NCBI GenBank assembly: GCA_000973525.1 | Contig: CP004391.1 | Span: 1,140,001-1,204,000 of the forward strand | Length of the DNA: 64,000 nt | Reading direction: 5' to 3' | Origin: Pasteurella multocida subsp. multocida OH4807 | GTDB taxonomy: Bacteria > Pseudomonadota > Gammaproteobacteria > Enterobacterales > Pasteurellaceae | Shown: one piece after another, positions 11,644 to 21,935 of the stretch | Layout: each line of letters opens with the position of its first letter | How positions within the stretch are numbered: position 1 is the stretch's first letter | Notes under the pieces: generated by a model | Database searches by the model: none | What the model was told of the DNA's origin: nothing | What the model saw: only the letters and a program-made list of their open reading frames with translations | Program-made: the position numbers and the translations under genes

Positions 11644-12048
11644 TTAACTGACCAACGTTGTTTTATTGTGAGATTCATTTTCAAAATCGCGTGCTTTAGG
11701 ATTTTGACCAAAACGATTCATACTGGGTGTGCCTGACAAGCAACATAAAATTAAAAGGACTAATGAACCGAGTGGAATCAGGTTAAGCAAGATCCACCAA
11801 CCACGATAATTAATGTCATGTAAGCGACGAACTGAAACGGCTAATGTTGGCAAAAAGGTAGCGAGAATATAAATACTAGAGAGCACGCCATTTTTCCGTT
11901 CTATATCGAAAGTACCAAGCTTGACATCAATAAAAACCAGTACTGATATGATCAGGAAATGAATCAAACTGTACATCCAAAATTCTTTTCGTCTTGCTCT
12001 TCCACTAAACGTTGCATAATTTTTTAAGACTTTTAAATACCAATTCAT
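11644..12048 (-). CDS. DUF805 family inner-membrane protein
   Basis: This 134-residue protein starts MNWYLKVLKNYATFSGRARRKEFW, the classic DUF805 (YhaH/YhaI-like) N-terminus. Three hydrophobic segments follow, with VSVRRLHDINYRGWW between the second and third, the family's signature. Function is unknown. It is a single gene with its own terminator, transcribed away from galE. The roughly 210 bases between them hold both promoters. Confidence 0.9.
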   Translation of the reverse strand: MNWYLKVLKNYATFSGRARRKEFWMYSLIHFLIISVLVFIDVKLGTFDIERKNGVLSSIYILATFLPTLAVSVRRLHDINYRGWWILLNLIPLGSLVLLILCCLSGTPSMNRFGQNPKARDFENESHNKTTLVS

Positions 12049-12258
12049 TGTATTTCACCCTCAATCAAATAATCATTGTTAAACGAGATTAGTTCATTAA
12101 ATATACTTTTCAATTTACTGAAAAACCCTGTGATAGTAAATGGTGACTTTACTAATTTTTATCCTATTTCTTTCCCTTCAGAGCAGAAAGTTTTATACTG
12201 TGAACAGTTTTTTATTCATAAATAACATTAACAAATTAAAGCAACTAAGGATAGAACT

Positions 12259-13275
12259 ATGGCAATTCTCGTAACTGGTGGGGCAGGTTATATCGGCTCA
12301 CATACTGTTGTTGAACTACTTAATGCAAATAAGGAAGTCGTTGTTTTAGATAATCTTTGCAATTCCTCCCCAAAATCCCTCGAACGTGTTTCTCAAATCA
12401 TAGGTAAAACGGTCAAATTCTATCAAGGCGATATTTTAGATACCGCACTTTTACAAAAAATCTTCGCAGAAAACAAAATTCAATCGGTCATTCACTTCGC
12501 TGGGTTAAAAGCCGTTGGTGAGAGTGTGCAAAAACCAGCAGAATACTATATGAACAACGTGACTGGTTCGTTAGTGTTAATCCAAGAAATGAAAAAAGCA
12601 GGCGTGTGGAATTTTGTATTTAGTTCTTCTGCTACTGTTTATGGCGACCCTGAAATTATTCCAATTACTGAAAGTTGCAAAGTGGGGGGCACAACCAACC
12701 CTTACGGCACATCAAAATTTATGGTGGAACAAATTTTAACAGACGTTGCTAAAGCAAACCCTGAATTTAGTATCACCATCTTACGTTACTTCAACCCAGT
12801 GGGCGCACACGAAAGTGGCTTAATTGGTGAAGATCCAAACGGTATTCCAAACAACTTATTACCTTATATTAGCCAAGTGGCTATCGGCAAATTACCACAA
12901 CTCTCTATTTTTGGTAGCGATTACGATACTCACGATGGCACAGGCGTGCGTGATTATATCCACGTTGTGGATCTTGCCATTGGTCATATTAAAGCCCTTG
13001 ATCGCCACGAAGGTGATTCAGGCTTACATATTTATAATTTAGGAACAGGAACAGGTTATTCCGTATTAGATATGGTCAATGCCTTTGAACAAGCTAACGA
13101 CATCAAAATTCCTTACAAACTGGTGGACCGCCGCCCTGGTGATATCGCTACTTGTTATTCAGATCCAAGTCTAGCGAAAAAAGAACTCGGTTGGACAGCA
13201 GATCGTGGTCTTGACCAAATGATGAAAGACACGTGGAATTGGCAAAAAAATAACCCGAAAGGCTATCGAGAGTAA
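12259..13275 (+). CDS. galE: UDP-glucose 4-epimerase
   Basis: GalE interconverts UDP-glucose and UDP-galactose with bound NAD, feeding LPS and capsule sugars. It has 338 residues, the E. coli length. The Rossmann motif GGAGYIGSH lies at residues 7-15; the catalytic Ser/Tyr/Lys are in SSSATVYG and in YGTSK near residue 150. The start follows a CTAAGGATAG ribosome-binding site. It is separated from ampG by two bases, so it forms an operon with ampG. As in H. influenzae, it is away from galTKM, which suggests a housekeeping role in surface glycan synthesis. Confidence 0.96.
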   Translation: MAILVTGGAGYIGSHTVVELLNANKEVVVLDNLCNSSPKSLERVSQIIGKTVKFYQGDILDTALLQKIFAENKIQSVIHFAGLKAVGESVQKPAEYYMNNVTGSLVLIQEMKKAGVWNFVFSSSATVYGDPEIIPITESCKVGGTTNPYGTSKFMVEQILTDVAKANPEFSITILRYFNPVGAHESGLIGEDPNGIPNNLLPYISQVAIGKLPQLSIFGSDYDTHDGTGVRDYIHVVDLAIGHIKALDRHEGDSGLHIYNLGTGTGYSVLDMVNAFEQANDIKIPYKLVDRRPGDIATCYSDPSLAKKELGWTADRGLDQMMKDTWNWQKNNPKGYRE

Positions 13276-13277
13276 TT

Positions 13278-14561
13278 ATGGAAAATAAACCAAGCTTATT
13301 GTCGCAAATATTTAGCCGTAATATGCTGCTCTGTATTTTTACAGGGTTTAGCTCTGGTTTGCCGTTATATTTGCTCTTCCAAATGGTGCCAGCGTGGTTA
13401 TCCTCCAGTAATGTGGACGTCAAAACCATTGGTTTCTTTACCTTGATTGGTTTCCCTTACACGTGGAAATTTATCATTTCACCCCTCCTCGACCGCTATT
13501 ATCCAAACTTTCTCGGTCGTCGGCGTAGTTGGATGTTTATCACTCAAGTAGGCTTACTCGCGTTGATTGCACTACTCGGTCAATATAACCCAGTAGAAAA
13601 TATTCAAACGGTCGCCATTATTTCGACTGCAATTGCCGTATTTTCTGCGGTGCAAGATATTGTCATTGATGCTTACCGCCGTGAAATTTTAAGCGATGAA
13701 GAACTTGGTTTAGGGAACTCAATCCACGTGAATGCTTACCGTATTTCTGGCTTAATCCCTGGCGGTTTATCCTTAATCCTTGCAGATAGCTTGCCTTGGG
13801 ATATGGTGTTCATTTTCACTGCGTTATTTATGATCCCAGGTTTGATCCTTTCGCTATTCCTCAGCAAAGAACCAAACGTGCCACAAATTGACCGCTCTTT
13901 ACCGTTCTATCATACTTTTGCACTTCCATTTAAAGAGTTCTTTGGTCGTAAAGGTGTTGCTTCCGCATTGGGGTTAATCCTCTTTATCTTCCTGTATAAA
14001 TTTGGTGATTCCCTTGCAACCTCATTACAAACCAAATTTATTTTAGATATGGGCTTCAGCAAAACGGATATCGGCACCGTTGTGAAACTCAACTCACTGT
14101 GGGCATCGATTATTTCAGGAATGCTAGGCGGCATTTTAATGCTACGTATCGGCATTAACCGCTCATTATGGTTATTTGGTTTTGTACAATTAATCACGAT
14201 TCTCGGTTTTGTGTGGATGGCAAGCTACGGCAAGTTCGACACCATTGGTTCATTTGAATTTTTCGTTTTAACCACAGTGATCATCGGTGAATATATTGGT
14301 GTCGGCTTAGGTACTGCAGCATTTGTGGCATTTATGGCGAGAGAAACAAACCCGCTTTATACCGCAACACAACTTGCGATTTTCACCAGTTTAGCGGCAA
14401 TTCCAAGTAAAGTATTCAGCGCATTTTCAGGTGTGATTGTGGCAGATTATGGCTATTACACATTCTTCTGGATTTGTTTCTTTGCCGCAATTCCTGGAAT
14501 GTTAATGCTCTTTAAAGTCGCACCTTGGGGTGCAGAACCTGAAGTCAAAACGGAAAAATAA
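13278..14561 (+). CDS. ampG: AmpG-type muropeptide MFS permease
   Basis: AmpG imports GlcNAc-anhydroMurNAc peptides released during wall turnover, for recycling. The 427-residue protein is an MFS permease with about 12 hydrophobic segments. FSSGLPLYLLFQMVPAWL at the N-terminus and DAYRREILSDEELGLGN near residue 137 are AmpG signatures. It is shorter than E. coli AmpG (491) at the C-terminus, like the H. influenzae form. It sits two bases after galE and upstream of adk, a conserved order in the family. Confidence 0.9.
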   Translation: MENKPSLLSQIFSRNMLLCIFTGFSSGLPLYLLFQMVPAWLSSSNVDVKTIGFFTLIGFPYTWKFIISPLLDRYYPNFLGRRRSWMFITQVGLLALIALLGQYNPVENIQTVAIISTAIAVFSAVQDIVIDAYRREILSDEELGLGNSIHVNAYRISGLIPGGLSLILADSLPWDMVFIFTALFMIPGLILSLFLSKEPNVPQIDRSLPFYHTFALPFKEFFGRKGVASALGLILFIFLYKFGDSLATSLQTKFILDMGFSKTDIGTVVKLNSLWASIISGMLGGILMLRIGINRSLWLFGFVQLITILGFVWMASYGKFDTIGSFEFFVLTTVIIGEYIGVGLGTAAFVAFMARETNPLYTATQLAIFTSLAAIPSKVFSAFSGVIVADYGYYTFFWICFFAAIPGMLMLFKVAPWGAEPEVKTEK

Positions 14562-14583
14562 GCTTCACTGGCTTAGTGGTTGA

Positions 14584-15360
<777 letters not shown>

Positions 15361-15376
15361 TTTGCTTTCATCAAAT

Positions 15377-15405
15377 AAAAAAGGCTGTGTTAAACAGCCT
15401 TTTTT
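15377..15405 (+). terminator. adk terminator
   Basis: AAGGCTGT at 15381-15388 pairs with ACAGCCTT at 15394-15401; an A-run precedes and a T-run follows. It marks the left edge of the ATPase/HNH cassette. Confidence 0.9.
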
Positions 15406-15446
15406 TGTTATCAAGTTAAAAGAGATAATCACTATTAACTTGCTAT

Positions 15447-16355
15447 CTAGATATTTGTCCAAATATGAGTAAAGTTATTTTTTACTGCTTGATATAAAAC
15501 TACTCTCCAATGATTCTTATTATATTCTGGTTTATTAATTATTGAATCTAGAATAATTTCAATACAATCTGTTTCACTAAGTTTAGTGTTGTTTTTCGCC
15601 TGAGTAATCTGAGCAATTAACTCACTTAAATAGGAGGCTGCTCTAGTTGAAAATCGCCTATCTAGATCAAACATGTCAAAATGAAAATTAACTTTTCCTT
15701 TTTTATCTTCACTCCAATTTTCAGGTGGAAAAACATAGTACTTTACAGTACTTGACTCTATATCATTATTATCAATAATGCAATCAGCAAATAACCATTG
15801 TTCCTCGAAAAAACAATCATCATCTAAATAAGGATGTATTAATTGATCATTTCTGTCTGTTGGATAGAAATTTTTTTTATAGCTTTGATTACAAGATTTA
15901 CATATAGGTATTAAGTTATAAGGGGATATTGAATAATATGCAAAATTTGCTTTAGGTAAAAAATGATCTAACTCATTAGGCTCGCCAATTCCACCACAAA
16001 AAGGACATTGTATATTTGGGGTTTTCGCATGATTAATGATTTTGTCATAATAACCGCCACATCGTGCACTAACAAAATAATTTTTGTATAAAGAATGCAT
16101 ATCATGACCTGTCAATGAATTTATTCCTGACGCTCCTAGCTTAATTGGAGTACTAGCATTGCATATATACTTCTTATACTTAAATAAAAGATTCTTCTTT
16201 GCTAATTTAATATAACAATCATAAATCCTTAATAATCCATGCTTATTTTGCATTATTTTTGAGTACATAGCATTATTTTGTGTCATTTTTGTACAGCAAG
16301 ATGCTATAATATCTGAATAATTTTGACAATCAGTGGGTAATTTAATCTTTATCAT
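15447..16355 (-). CDS. HNH endonuclease, PtuB-like partner of an AAA ATPase
   Basis: This 302-residue protein has a zinc-supported HNH domain: CPFC at 117-120, DH at 130-131 (the His is the likely metal-activating base) and CKSC at 152-155, plus NLIPICKSCN between them. The start at 16355 (MIKIKL) follows AAGGGG; an in-frame ATG nine codons upstream at 16382 is possible. Either start overlaps the end of the ATPase gene, so the pair should be translationally coupled. An ATPase followed by an HNH nuclease is the layout of Septu (PtuA-PtuB) anti-phage systems. The DNA is visibly richer in A and T than its neighbours, a sign of horizontal transfer. The Septu assignment is inference. Confidence 0.8.
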   Translation of the reverse strand: MIKIKLPTDCQNYSDIIASCCTKMTQNNAMYSKIMQNKHGLLRIYDCYIKLAKKNLLFKYKKYICNASTPIKLGASGINSLTGHDMHSLYKNYFVSARCGGYYDKIINHAKTPNIQCPFCGGIGEPNELDHFLPKANFAYYSISPYNLIPICKSCNQSYKKNFYPTDRNDQLIHPYLDDDCFFEEQWLFADCIIDNNDIESSTVKYYVFPPENWSEDKKGKVNFHFDMFDLDRRFSTRAASYLSELIAQITQAKNNTKLSETDCIEIILDSIINKPEYNKNHWRVVLYQAVKNNFTHIWTNI

Positions 16356-17895
16356 GACCAAAAGCCCCTTGATTTTTTTCATCTCTTAATCTGATTAGAG
16401 TCTTTAATATTAATTTACCTTCCTTACCTAATTGGTAATTATAACTTTCTAAAATATTTTCATATGTTCCTCCCTTATTTACGGATTCATTGAGTAATTT
16501 ATGAAAACCTGATTTTTCTACTTCTAATCCAAAGACTTCTCTCGTCAAAATTCCGATATTTTCGCCAAAAGTCTCAGTTACAAGCCTACATGCTTTAGTT
16601 TCTATTCCTGTTCGAACAATTTTCCAGATACAAGATTTAGGTATTTCCTGTAACACTACCGGTGAATGAGTTGCAACAATTGCAATAGCATTTCGATTAT
16701 CTAATAATTCAGATAAAGTTCGTATAAAAGCAGATAATAGCGGAGGATGCAAATGGCTTTCTGGCTCATCAAGTAAAACAAGTGTTTTTTCTTCAACCTT
16801 CGCAACTAATTGTGTAATAGTCAATAAAACAAAAGCATGACCTGAACTCATCCGGTTGATAGACTGCAGCACTCTATCTTTACTAGAACATCCATTCATT
16901 AAATTGCTTAAATTCATTTCAGCAAAATTATTGTCAGACTCAAGATTCTGAATTGCTTTAACCCAAAGATCTCTTTTAAAGGAAAAAGATCTACACTCTA
17001 GAAATGACAGCCAAAAATCTTCTTCAAAATATTCTGTTGGCTCTTTTAATTGAGTTTCAGATTTTTTTAGACCAATATAAGAATAATTTTTTTCATCGTT
17101 ATTTGGAATAAATGGATCGAAGACACTAAACGACACGGCGACTAAACGGCTGAAATATTCGTCACTAATCTTTATTGGAGTATTAGTAAAAAACGGTATT
17201 TTTTCCTTCTTATAAAATGCTCCATCTTTATAATCATTTTTATTTATAAATGACTTAATCATTCCGTTAAGTAGTGTTGTTTTTCCAGCACCATTTCTTC
17301 CTATAATTGCATGGATATTAGTACTAGGAGCTGAATTTGCCTTTACATCAAACTCTAGATCTATTTCCCCCATACACTCTTGCCTATTACGAATAAAAGA
17401 AAAAGTAAAATCCGTTAATGGAGATTTGCCTTCTAAAACTCTTCTAAACTGCTCTTTAATCGTCAGCTCACTTACATGTCTCATTAACGAGGTATAAAAA
17501 ACTGGTTCATTTTGAAATTCATCTAAAAGATCAGGATTATAAACAATATCATTCAAGTTTTTTAAGATTATATCTTTTACTTCATTAGAAAATTCAAAAA
17601 TTCTCGAATAGAAATCAACATCTTGACCAAGAGAAATAAATTGATCTGGTAATTTATCAAACACGCTCCCATCAAATCTTTTTTGAATTTCCACATAAGT
17701 TGGAATAGCTTCAACTTGTCCTTTAAAGCCAATCTTAATATTCCCTATATCATGCGGCTCTCCATCACTATCAAAGAAACTCATAAAAAACATAGTAACA
17801 TAGGAATAATCATTCCAATTATCAATTGATAAACAAACTAGGTTTTTAGCATTTTGGGGAGTTAGCTCACCTCTAGTTAATAATTTAAATTGCAT
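16342..17895 (-). CDS. AAA/ABC-type ATPase, PtuA-like, with long N-terminal extension
   Basis: This 517-residue protein is an overcoming-lysogenization-defect/SMC-like ATPase. The Walker A motif GRNGAGKT lies at 199-206, a signature-like MSSGHAF at 349-355, Walker B LVLLDEPES at 372-380 and an H-loop ATH at 408-410. About 190 residues precede Walker A, far more than in canonical PtuA, where it lies near the N-terminus; this part contains NWNDYSYVTMFFMSFFD and may sense a trigger or bind a partner. It has no membrane segment. AAGGAA lies just before the ATG. The HNH gene overlaps its 3' end. No reverse transcriptase is nearby, so it is not an obvious retron. Confidence 0.8.
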   Translation of the reverse strand: MQFKLLTRGELTPQNAKNLVCLSIDNWNDYSYVTMFFMSFFDSDGEPHDIGNIKIGFKGQVEAIPTYVEIQKRFDGSVFDKLPDQFISLGQDVDFYSRIFEFSNEVKDIILKNLNDIVYNPDLLDEFQNEPVFYTSLMRHVSELTIKEQFRRVLEGKSPLTDFTFSFIRNRQECMGEIDLEFDVKANSAPSTNIHAIIGRNGAGKTTLLNGMIKSFINKNDYKDGAFYKKEKIPFFTNTPIKISDEYFSRLVAVSFSVFDPFIPNNDEKNYSYIGLKKSETQLKEPTEYFEEDFWLSFLECRSFSFKRDLWVKAIQNLESDNNFAEMNLSNLMNGCSSKDRVLQSINRMSSGHAFVLLTITQLVAKVEEKTLVLLDEPESHLHPPLLSAFIRTLSELLDNRNAIAIVATHSPVVLQEIPKSCIWKIVRTGIETKACRLVTETFGENIGILTREVFGLEVEKSGFHKLLNESVNKGGTYENILESYNYQLGKEGKLILKTLIRLRDEKNQGAFGHDKD

Positions 17896-17970
17896 GTATT
17901 TCCTTACTAAATGTATATATAAATCCTTATGTTAAGCTTTTATGCATATTTAACGTGTTATTCAATTATA

Positions 17971-18018
17971 AAAAAATCTGCATCTTTAGCTGTTTCTATG
18001 CAACTATTAGATGCAGAT
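17971..18018 (-). terminator. sucCD terminator
   Basis: On the minus strand, ATCTGCATCT (complement of 18009-18018) pairs with AGATGCAGAT (complement of 17976-17985), followed by a T-run. It lies after the sucD stop and forms the right edge of the ATPase/HNH cassette. Confidence 0.75.
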
Positions 18019-18031
18019 CTTAGTATGCGGT

Positions 18032-18901
18032 CTATTTTAAAAGCGATTTTAACGCAGTGCCGATTTCCGCTAGACTACGTACCGTTTTCACGCCAGCTGC
18101 TTCAAGTGCAGCGAATTTTTCATCTGCAGTGCCTTTACCACCACTGATAATAGCACCTGCGTGGCCCATACGTTTGCCTTTTGGTGCAGTCACACCAGCA
18201 ATGTAACTCACAACTGGTTTAGTTACGTATTCTTTAATAAAGGCTGCTGCTTCTTCTTCCGCTGAACCACCAATTTCACCGATCATTACGATGGCTTCAG
18301 TTTGCGGGTCATCTTGGAAGAGTTTTAGAATATCAATAAAGCTTGAACCTGGGATTGGGTCGCCGCCGATACCCACACAAGTCGATTGACCAAAACCCTC
18401 GTCAGTGGTTTGTTTTACTGCCTCATAAGTTAATGTACCTGAACGTGAAACAATACCGATTTTACCTTTTTTGTGAATATTGCCTGGCATAATCCCGATT
18501 TTACATTCTTCAGGGGTAATCACGCCTGGGCAGTTAGGTCCGATCATACGTACACCAGCTTGAGTTAAGCGTTGTTTCACTTGTAGCATATCCAATGTAG
18601 GAATACCTTCAGTGATACAAATCACCAATTTAATGCCCGCATCAATGGCTTCTAAAATCGCATCTTTACAACCCGGTGCCGGTACATAAATGACGGTTGC
18701 GGTTGCACCTGTCGCTTCCACTGCATCACGCACCGTATCAAACACAGGTAAACCTAAATGGGTTGTGCCGCCTTTACCCGGTGAAACACCACCCACTAAT
18801 TGTGTACCATAAGCCAGTGCTTGCTCAGAGTGGAATGTACCTTGACCGCCAGTAAAGCCTTGGCAAATCACTTTTGTATCTTTATTAATTAAAATAGACA
18901 T
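18032..18901 (-). CDS. sucD: Succinyl-CoA synthetase, alpha subunit
   Basis: SucCD converts succinyl-CoA to succinate with substrate-level phosphorylation. The 289-residue alpha subunit has the CoA-binding Rossmann start [16 protein letters not shown] and the phospho-histidine in [14 protein letters not shown] near residue 246. [25 protein letters not shown] is also typical. It begins one base after the sucC stop, so the two are translationally coupled and transcribed in the order sucC-sucD. Confidence 0.96.
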   Translation of the reverse strand: MSILINKDTKVICQGFTGGQGTFHSEQALAYGTQLVGGVSPGKGGTTHLGLPVFDTVRDAVEATGATATVIYVPAPGCKDAILEAIDAGIKLVICITEGIPTLDMLQVKQRLTQAGVRMIGPNCPGVITPEECKIGIMPGNIHKKGKIGIVSRSGTLTYEAVKQTTDEGFGQSTCVGIGGDPIPGSSFIDILKLFQDDPQTEAIVMIGEIGGSAEEEAAAFIKEYVTKPVVSYIAGVTAPKGKRMGHAGAIISGGKGTADEKFAALEAAGVKTVRSLAEIGTALKSLLK

Positions 18902-18902
18902 A

Positions 18903-20069
18903 TTATTTTCCCTCCGCTGCTTTCACTGCTTGAATCGCAGCATCAGTCAATGTGTTTGCCGCAATAATATTCACGCCACTGTTTGCTAAAATTTCACGAC
19001 CTAAAGGTGCATTGTTACCCTCTAAACGTACAACAACAGGCACGTTCACACCTACTTCATTTACTGCAGCAATAATCCCTTCTGCAATTAAATCACAACG
19101 CACGATGCCACCGAAAATATTCACTAACACCGCTTTTACTGCACTGTCAGATAAAATAATTTTGAAAGCTTCTGCCACACGCTCTTTCGTTGCACCACCG
19201 CCTACATCAAGGAAGTTGGCGGGTTGACCGCCGTGTAATTTAATAATGTCCATTGTGCCCATTGCTAAGCCAGCACCGTTCACCATACAACCGATGTTAC
19301 CTTCAAGAGCCACATAGTTTAATTGATGAGATTCAGCCAATGCTTCACGAGGATCTTCTTGGCTTGGATCTTGCATGGCTTTTAATGCAGGCTGACGGTA
19401 TAAAGCGTTGCTATCAACGACAATTTTCGCATCTAAACAAAGCAAATTGCCTTCTTTGGTTACTACTAACGGGTTCACTTCTAATAACGCTAAATCTTTT
19501 TCTACAAACATTTTCGCCATTTGCACAAAAATATGCGCGAATTGTTTAATTTGATCGCCTTTCAAACCTAATTTAAACGCAAGCTCACGACCTTGATATG
19601 GCATTCCGCCTGTTAATGGATCAATTGCCATTTTATGCAATAAGTGCGGTGTTTTTTCTGCCACTTCTTCGATATTCACCCCACCTTCTGTGGAAACCAT
19701 AAATACAACACGTTGTGAAGCACGATCAAGCACAGCACCTAAATATAATTCACGCTCAATGTTTGAACCTTCTTCTACATAAATGGTGTTTACTGGCTGA
19801 CCATTCGCATCTGTTTGGAAAGTCACGAGGCGTTTGCCTAACCATTGGTCTGCAAAAGCACGCACTTCTGCTTCATTGCGTACTAATTTCACGCCACCTG
19901 CTTTACCACGTCCACCGGCGTGAACTTGGCATTTTGCTACCCAAACATCACCATTGAGTTTTTTAATCGCATCCGCTGCTTCATCTGCGTTTTTACACGC
20001 ATAACCTTTGCCAACTGGCAATTGATATTCAGCAAAAATTTGCTTCGCTTGATACTCGTGTAGATTCAT
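18903..20069 (-). CDS. sucC: Succinyl-CoA synthetase, beta subunit
   Basis: The 388-residue beta subunit, the same length as in E. coli, carries the ATP-grasp domain ([18 protein letters not shown] at the start, [17 protein letters not shown] near 45-61) and the C-terminal ligase domain with [15 protein letters not shown] and [16 protein letters not shown]. It forms an operon with sucD. Unlike the E. coli order sucABCD, a VOC-family gene and a terminator-like hairpin lie between sucB and sucC. Confidence 0.96.
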   Translation of the reverse strand: MNLHEYQAKQIFAEYQLPVGKGYACKNADEAADAIKKLNGDVWVAKCQVHAGGRGKAGGVKLVRNEAEVRAFADQWLGKRLVTFQTDANGQPVNTIYVEEGSNIERELYLGAVLDRASQRVVFMVSTEGGVNIEEVAEKTPHLLHKMAIDPLTGGMPYQGRELAFKLGLKGDQIKQFAHIFVQMAKMFVEKDLALLEVNPLVVTKEGNLLCLDAKIVVDSNALYRQPALKAMQDPSQEDPREALAESHQLNYVALEGNIGCMVNGAGLAMGTMDIIKLHGGQPANFLDVGGGATKERVAEAFKIILSDSAVKAVLVNIFGGIVRCDLIAEGIIAAVNEVGVNVPVVVRLEGNNAPLGREILANSGVNIIAANTLTDAAIQAVKAAEGK

Positions 20070-20177
20070 AGCGTTGTATTCCTCATTGTTATATTATCAG
20101 CTCGTATTTACAGCTCGCTTTGTTTATCGCAAGAAATGGCTAAAGTGTCGTTATTTTACGTTATCAAATTGATTGAA

Positions 20178-20558
20178 TTACTGCATTGAATGCAAGCCAA
20201 TTCGATTCCCTTCAGAATCTTCAATAACAGCATAAAACCCTTCGTCACCAATACTTGTTTTTCCTTGTAATAACTTACCACCGAATTTCACAGCTCGTTC
20301 AGCTTCTACCGTACAGTCTTCACAAGAAAAGAAAATAGTGAAATTATTTCCTCTAACAACAGGAAAATCTTTATCTTCGTATAACATTCCACCAATACCA
20401 TATTGTTCATAGTCTATTGAAAAGAAACAAACGCTGACAGGCTCACCTGACGGGCAATCCCCCATTGTAAGTGGGGCTTGAAACACATCTTCATAAAACT
20501 TTTTGGCGCGTTGCAAATTATCAACGTGAATTTCAAACCAAGAAACCGGATTGCTCAT
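20178..20558 (-). CDS. VOC family (glyoxalase-like) protein
   Basis: This 126-residue cytoplasmic protein has the vicinal-oxygen-chelate fold pattern: PVSWFEIHVDNLQRAKKFYEDVF at the start and a second half ending SEGNRIGLHSM. The first-half His (IHV) and late Glu/His could bind metal. The substrate is unknown; relatives include lactoylglutathione lyase-like and antibiotic-binding proteins. It is inserted in the same orientation between sucB and sucC, after a strong hairpin, so it may be transcribed separately from sucAB and read into sucCD. Confidence 0.85.
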   Translation of the reverse strand: MSNPVSWFEIHVDNLQRAKKFYEDVFQAPLTMGDCPSGEPVSVCFFSIDYEQYGIGGMLYEDKDFPVVRGNNFTIFFSCEDCTVEAERAVKFGGKLLQGKTSIGDEGFYAVIEDSEGNRIGLHSMQ

Positions 20559-20593
20559 ATTCGCCTCTTAACAGATATTGCAAAGAATGATAA

Positions 20594-20637
20594 AAGTGCG
20601 GTCAAATTTTAAAACTTTTTTAAAATCGACCGCACTT
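20594..20637 (-). terminator. sucB terminator with paired uptake signals
   Basis: AAGTGCGGTC at 20594-20603 pairs with GACCGCACTT at 20628-20637, and the inner ATTTTAAAA/TTTTAAAAT extends the stem. It lies ten bases after the sucB stop. Confidence 0.75.
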
Positions 20638-20646
20638 GATAGGTGG

Positions 20647-21867
20647 TTAAATTTCTAAGAGTAAGCGTGTTGGATCTTCAAGTAACTCTTTAATTGCCAC
20701 TAAGAAACCAACTGACTCACGTCCATCAATTAAGCGGTGATCGTATGACAATGCAAGGTACATCATCGGACGAATGACCACTTCACCATTCACCGCCACT
20801 GGGCGATCTTTGATGGCGTGCATACCTAAAATCGCACTTTGTGGTGGGTTGATAATTGGTGTTGACATTAATGAACCAAACACACCGCCGTTAGTAATAG
20901 TGAAGTTACCACCAGTGAGATCTTCAACGGTTAATTTACCGTCACGACCTTTATCCGCCAGTGCTTTAATTTCTTTTTCAATGTCTGCCATACTTAATTT
21001 ATCGCAGTTGCGTAACACTGGGGTGACCAAGCCACGTGGAGTTGAAACAGCAATACTGATATCGAAATAGTTGTGGTAAACGATATCATCGCCATCAATA
21101 GAGGCATTCACTTCTGGATAACGCTTTAAGGCTTCCACCACGGCTTTAATGTAGAACGACATAAAACCTAAACGGGTACCGTGTTGTTTTTCGAATTTCT
21201 CACCGTAGGTTTTACGCAATTTCATAATTGGCGCCATATCAACTTCATTGAATGTAGTCAACATCGCCGTGCTGTTTTTCGCTTCTAATAAACGCTCTGC
21301 AATACGTTTACGTAAACGGGTCATTGGTACACGTTTTTCTTCGCGATTACCTACATTGAAGTTTGCTGGTGCTGGTTTATTATCTGCTTTTGCTTGTTGT
21401 GCTTTCGCAGCTAACACTTTTTCAACATCTTCACGCGTGATTCGACCGCCTACCCCAGTGCCTTTAATCTCTTCAGCATTTAAGCCATGCTCTGCAATTA
21501 AACGACGTACGCCTGGGCTAACCGAATCTGAACCAACGGATTCACTGCTTAATGTTGCATTATGACGATCTGCTGGCGTTGACTCTTGTGTTGCCACGCT
21601 TTCTTTTGTCACACCTCCCACAACAGCCGCAGCAGACAGTTTACCTAACAGTTGTTTGCTCACCACGGTTGCACCTTCAGCTTCAATAATAGTTTCTAAT
21701 ACGCCGTCTGATACTGCTGGTACTTCTAACACGACTTTATCTGTTTCAATTTCAACTAAGATTTCATCACGTTTTACACTATCACCCACTTTTTTATGCC
21801 AAGTGACCACGGTTGCATCGGCAACGGATTCTGGTAAATCTGGTGTAATAATCTCAAAATTGCTCAT
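20647..21867 (-). CDS. sucB: 2-Oxoglutarate dehydrogenase E2 (dihydrolipoyl succinyltransferase)
   Basis: SucB is the E2 core of the 2-oxoglutarate dehydrogenase complex and moves the succinyl group from lipoyl to CoA. The 406-residue protein has one lipoyl domain with the modified lysine at 44 (ETDKVVLE), an E1/E3-binding domain near 118-150 ([12 protein letters not shown]), and a C-terminal acyltransferase domain with the active site [11 protein letters not shown] linker rich in Ala and Ser joins them. It follows sucA with a 68-base gap containing an uptake-signal hairpin. Confidence 0.96.
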   Translation of the reverse strand: MSNFEIITPDLPESVADATVVTWHKKVGDSVKRDEILVEIETDKVVLEVPAVSDGVLETIIEAEGATVVSKQLLGKLSAAAVVGGVTKESVATQESTPADRHNATLSSESVGSDSVSPGVRRLIAEHGLNAEEIKGTGVGGRITREDVEKVLAAKAQQAKADNKPAPANFNVGNREEKRVPMTRLRKRIAERLLEAKNSTAMLTTFNEVDMAPIMKLRKTYGEKFEKQHGTRLGFMSFYIKAVVEALKRYPEVNASIDGDDIVYHNYFDISIAVSTPRGLVTPVLRNCDKLSMADIEKEIKALADKGRDGKLTVEDLTGGNFTITNGGVFGSLMSTPIINPPQSAILGMHAIKDRPVAVNGEVVIRPMMYLALSYDHRLIDGRESVGFLVAIKELLEDPTRLLLEI

Positions 21868-21899
21868 TGTTCTTTCCTTTTTTCAGGTTTATTTTTCTG

Positions 21900-21927
21900 A
21901 AAAGTGCGGTCTTTTTACCGCACTTTT
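21900..21927 (-). terminator. Uptake-signal hairpin between sucA and sucB
   Basis: AAAAGTGCGGT at 21900-21910 pairs with ACCGCACTTTT at 21917-21927 around six bases. It lies inside the sucA-sucB operon, so it probably reduces rather than blocks transcription of sucB. Confidence 0.6.
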
Positions 21928-21935
21928 AGTCTAAA

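Noticed and set aside
15412..15442. CAAGTTAA/TTAACTTG inverted repeat beside the HNH stop as a transposon end
   Set aside because: It is only 8 bp with no matching copy at the other edge of the cassette, so it is not evidence of a mobile element.
15400..18030. A retron (reverse transcriptase plus ncRNA) accompanying the ATPase/HNH pair
   Set aside because: No reverse-transcriptase ORF exists on either strand here; the flanks go straight into adk and sucD.
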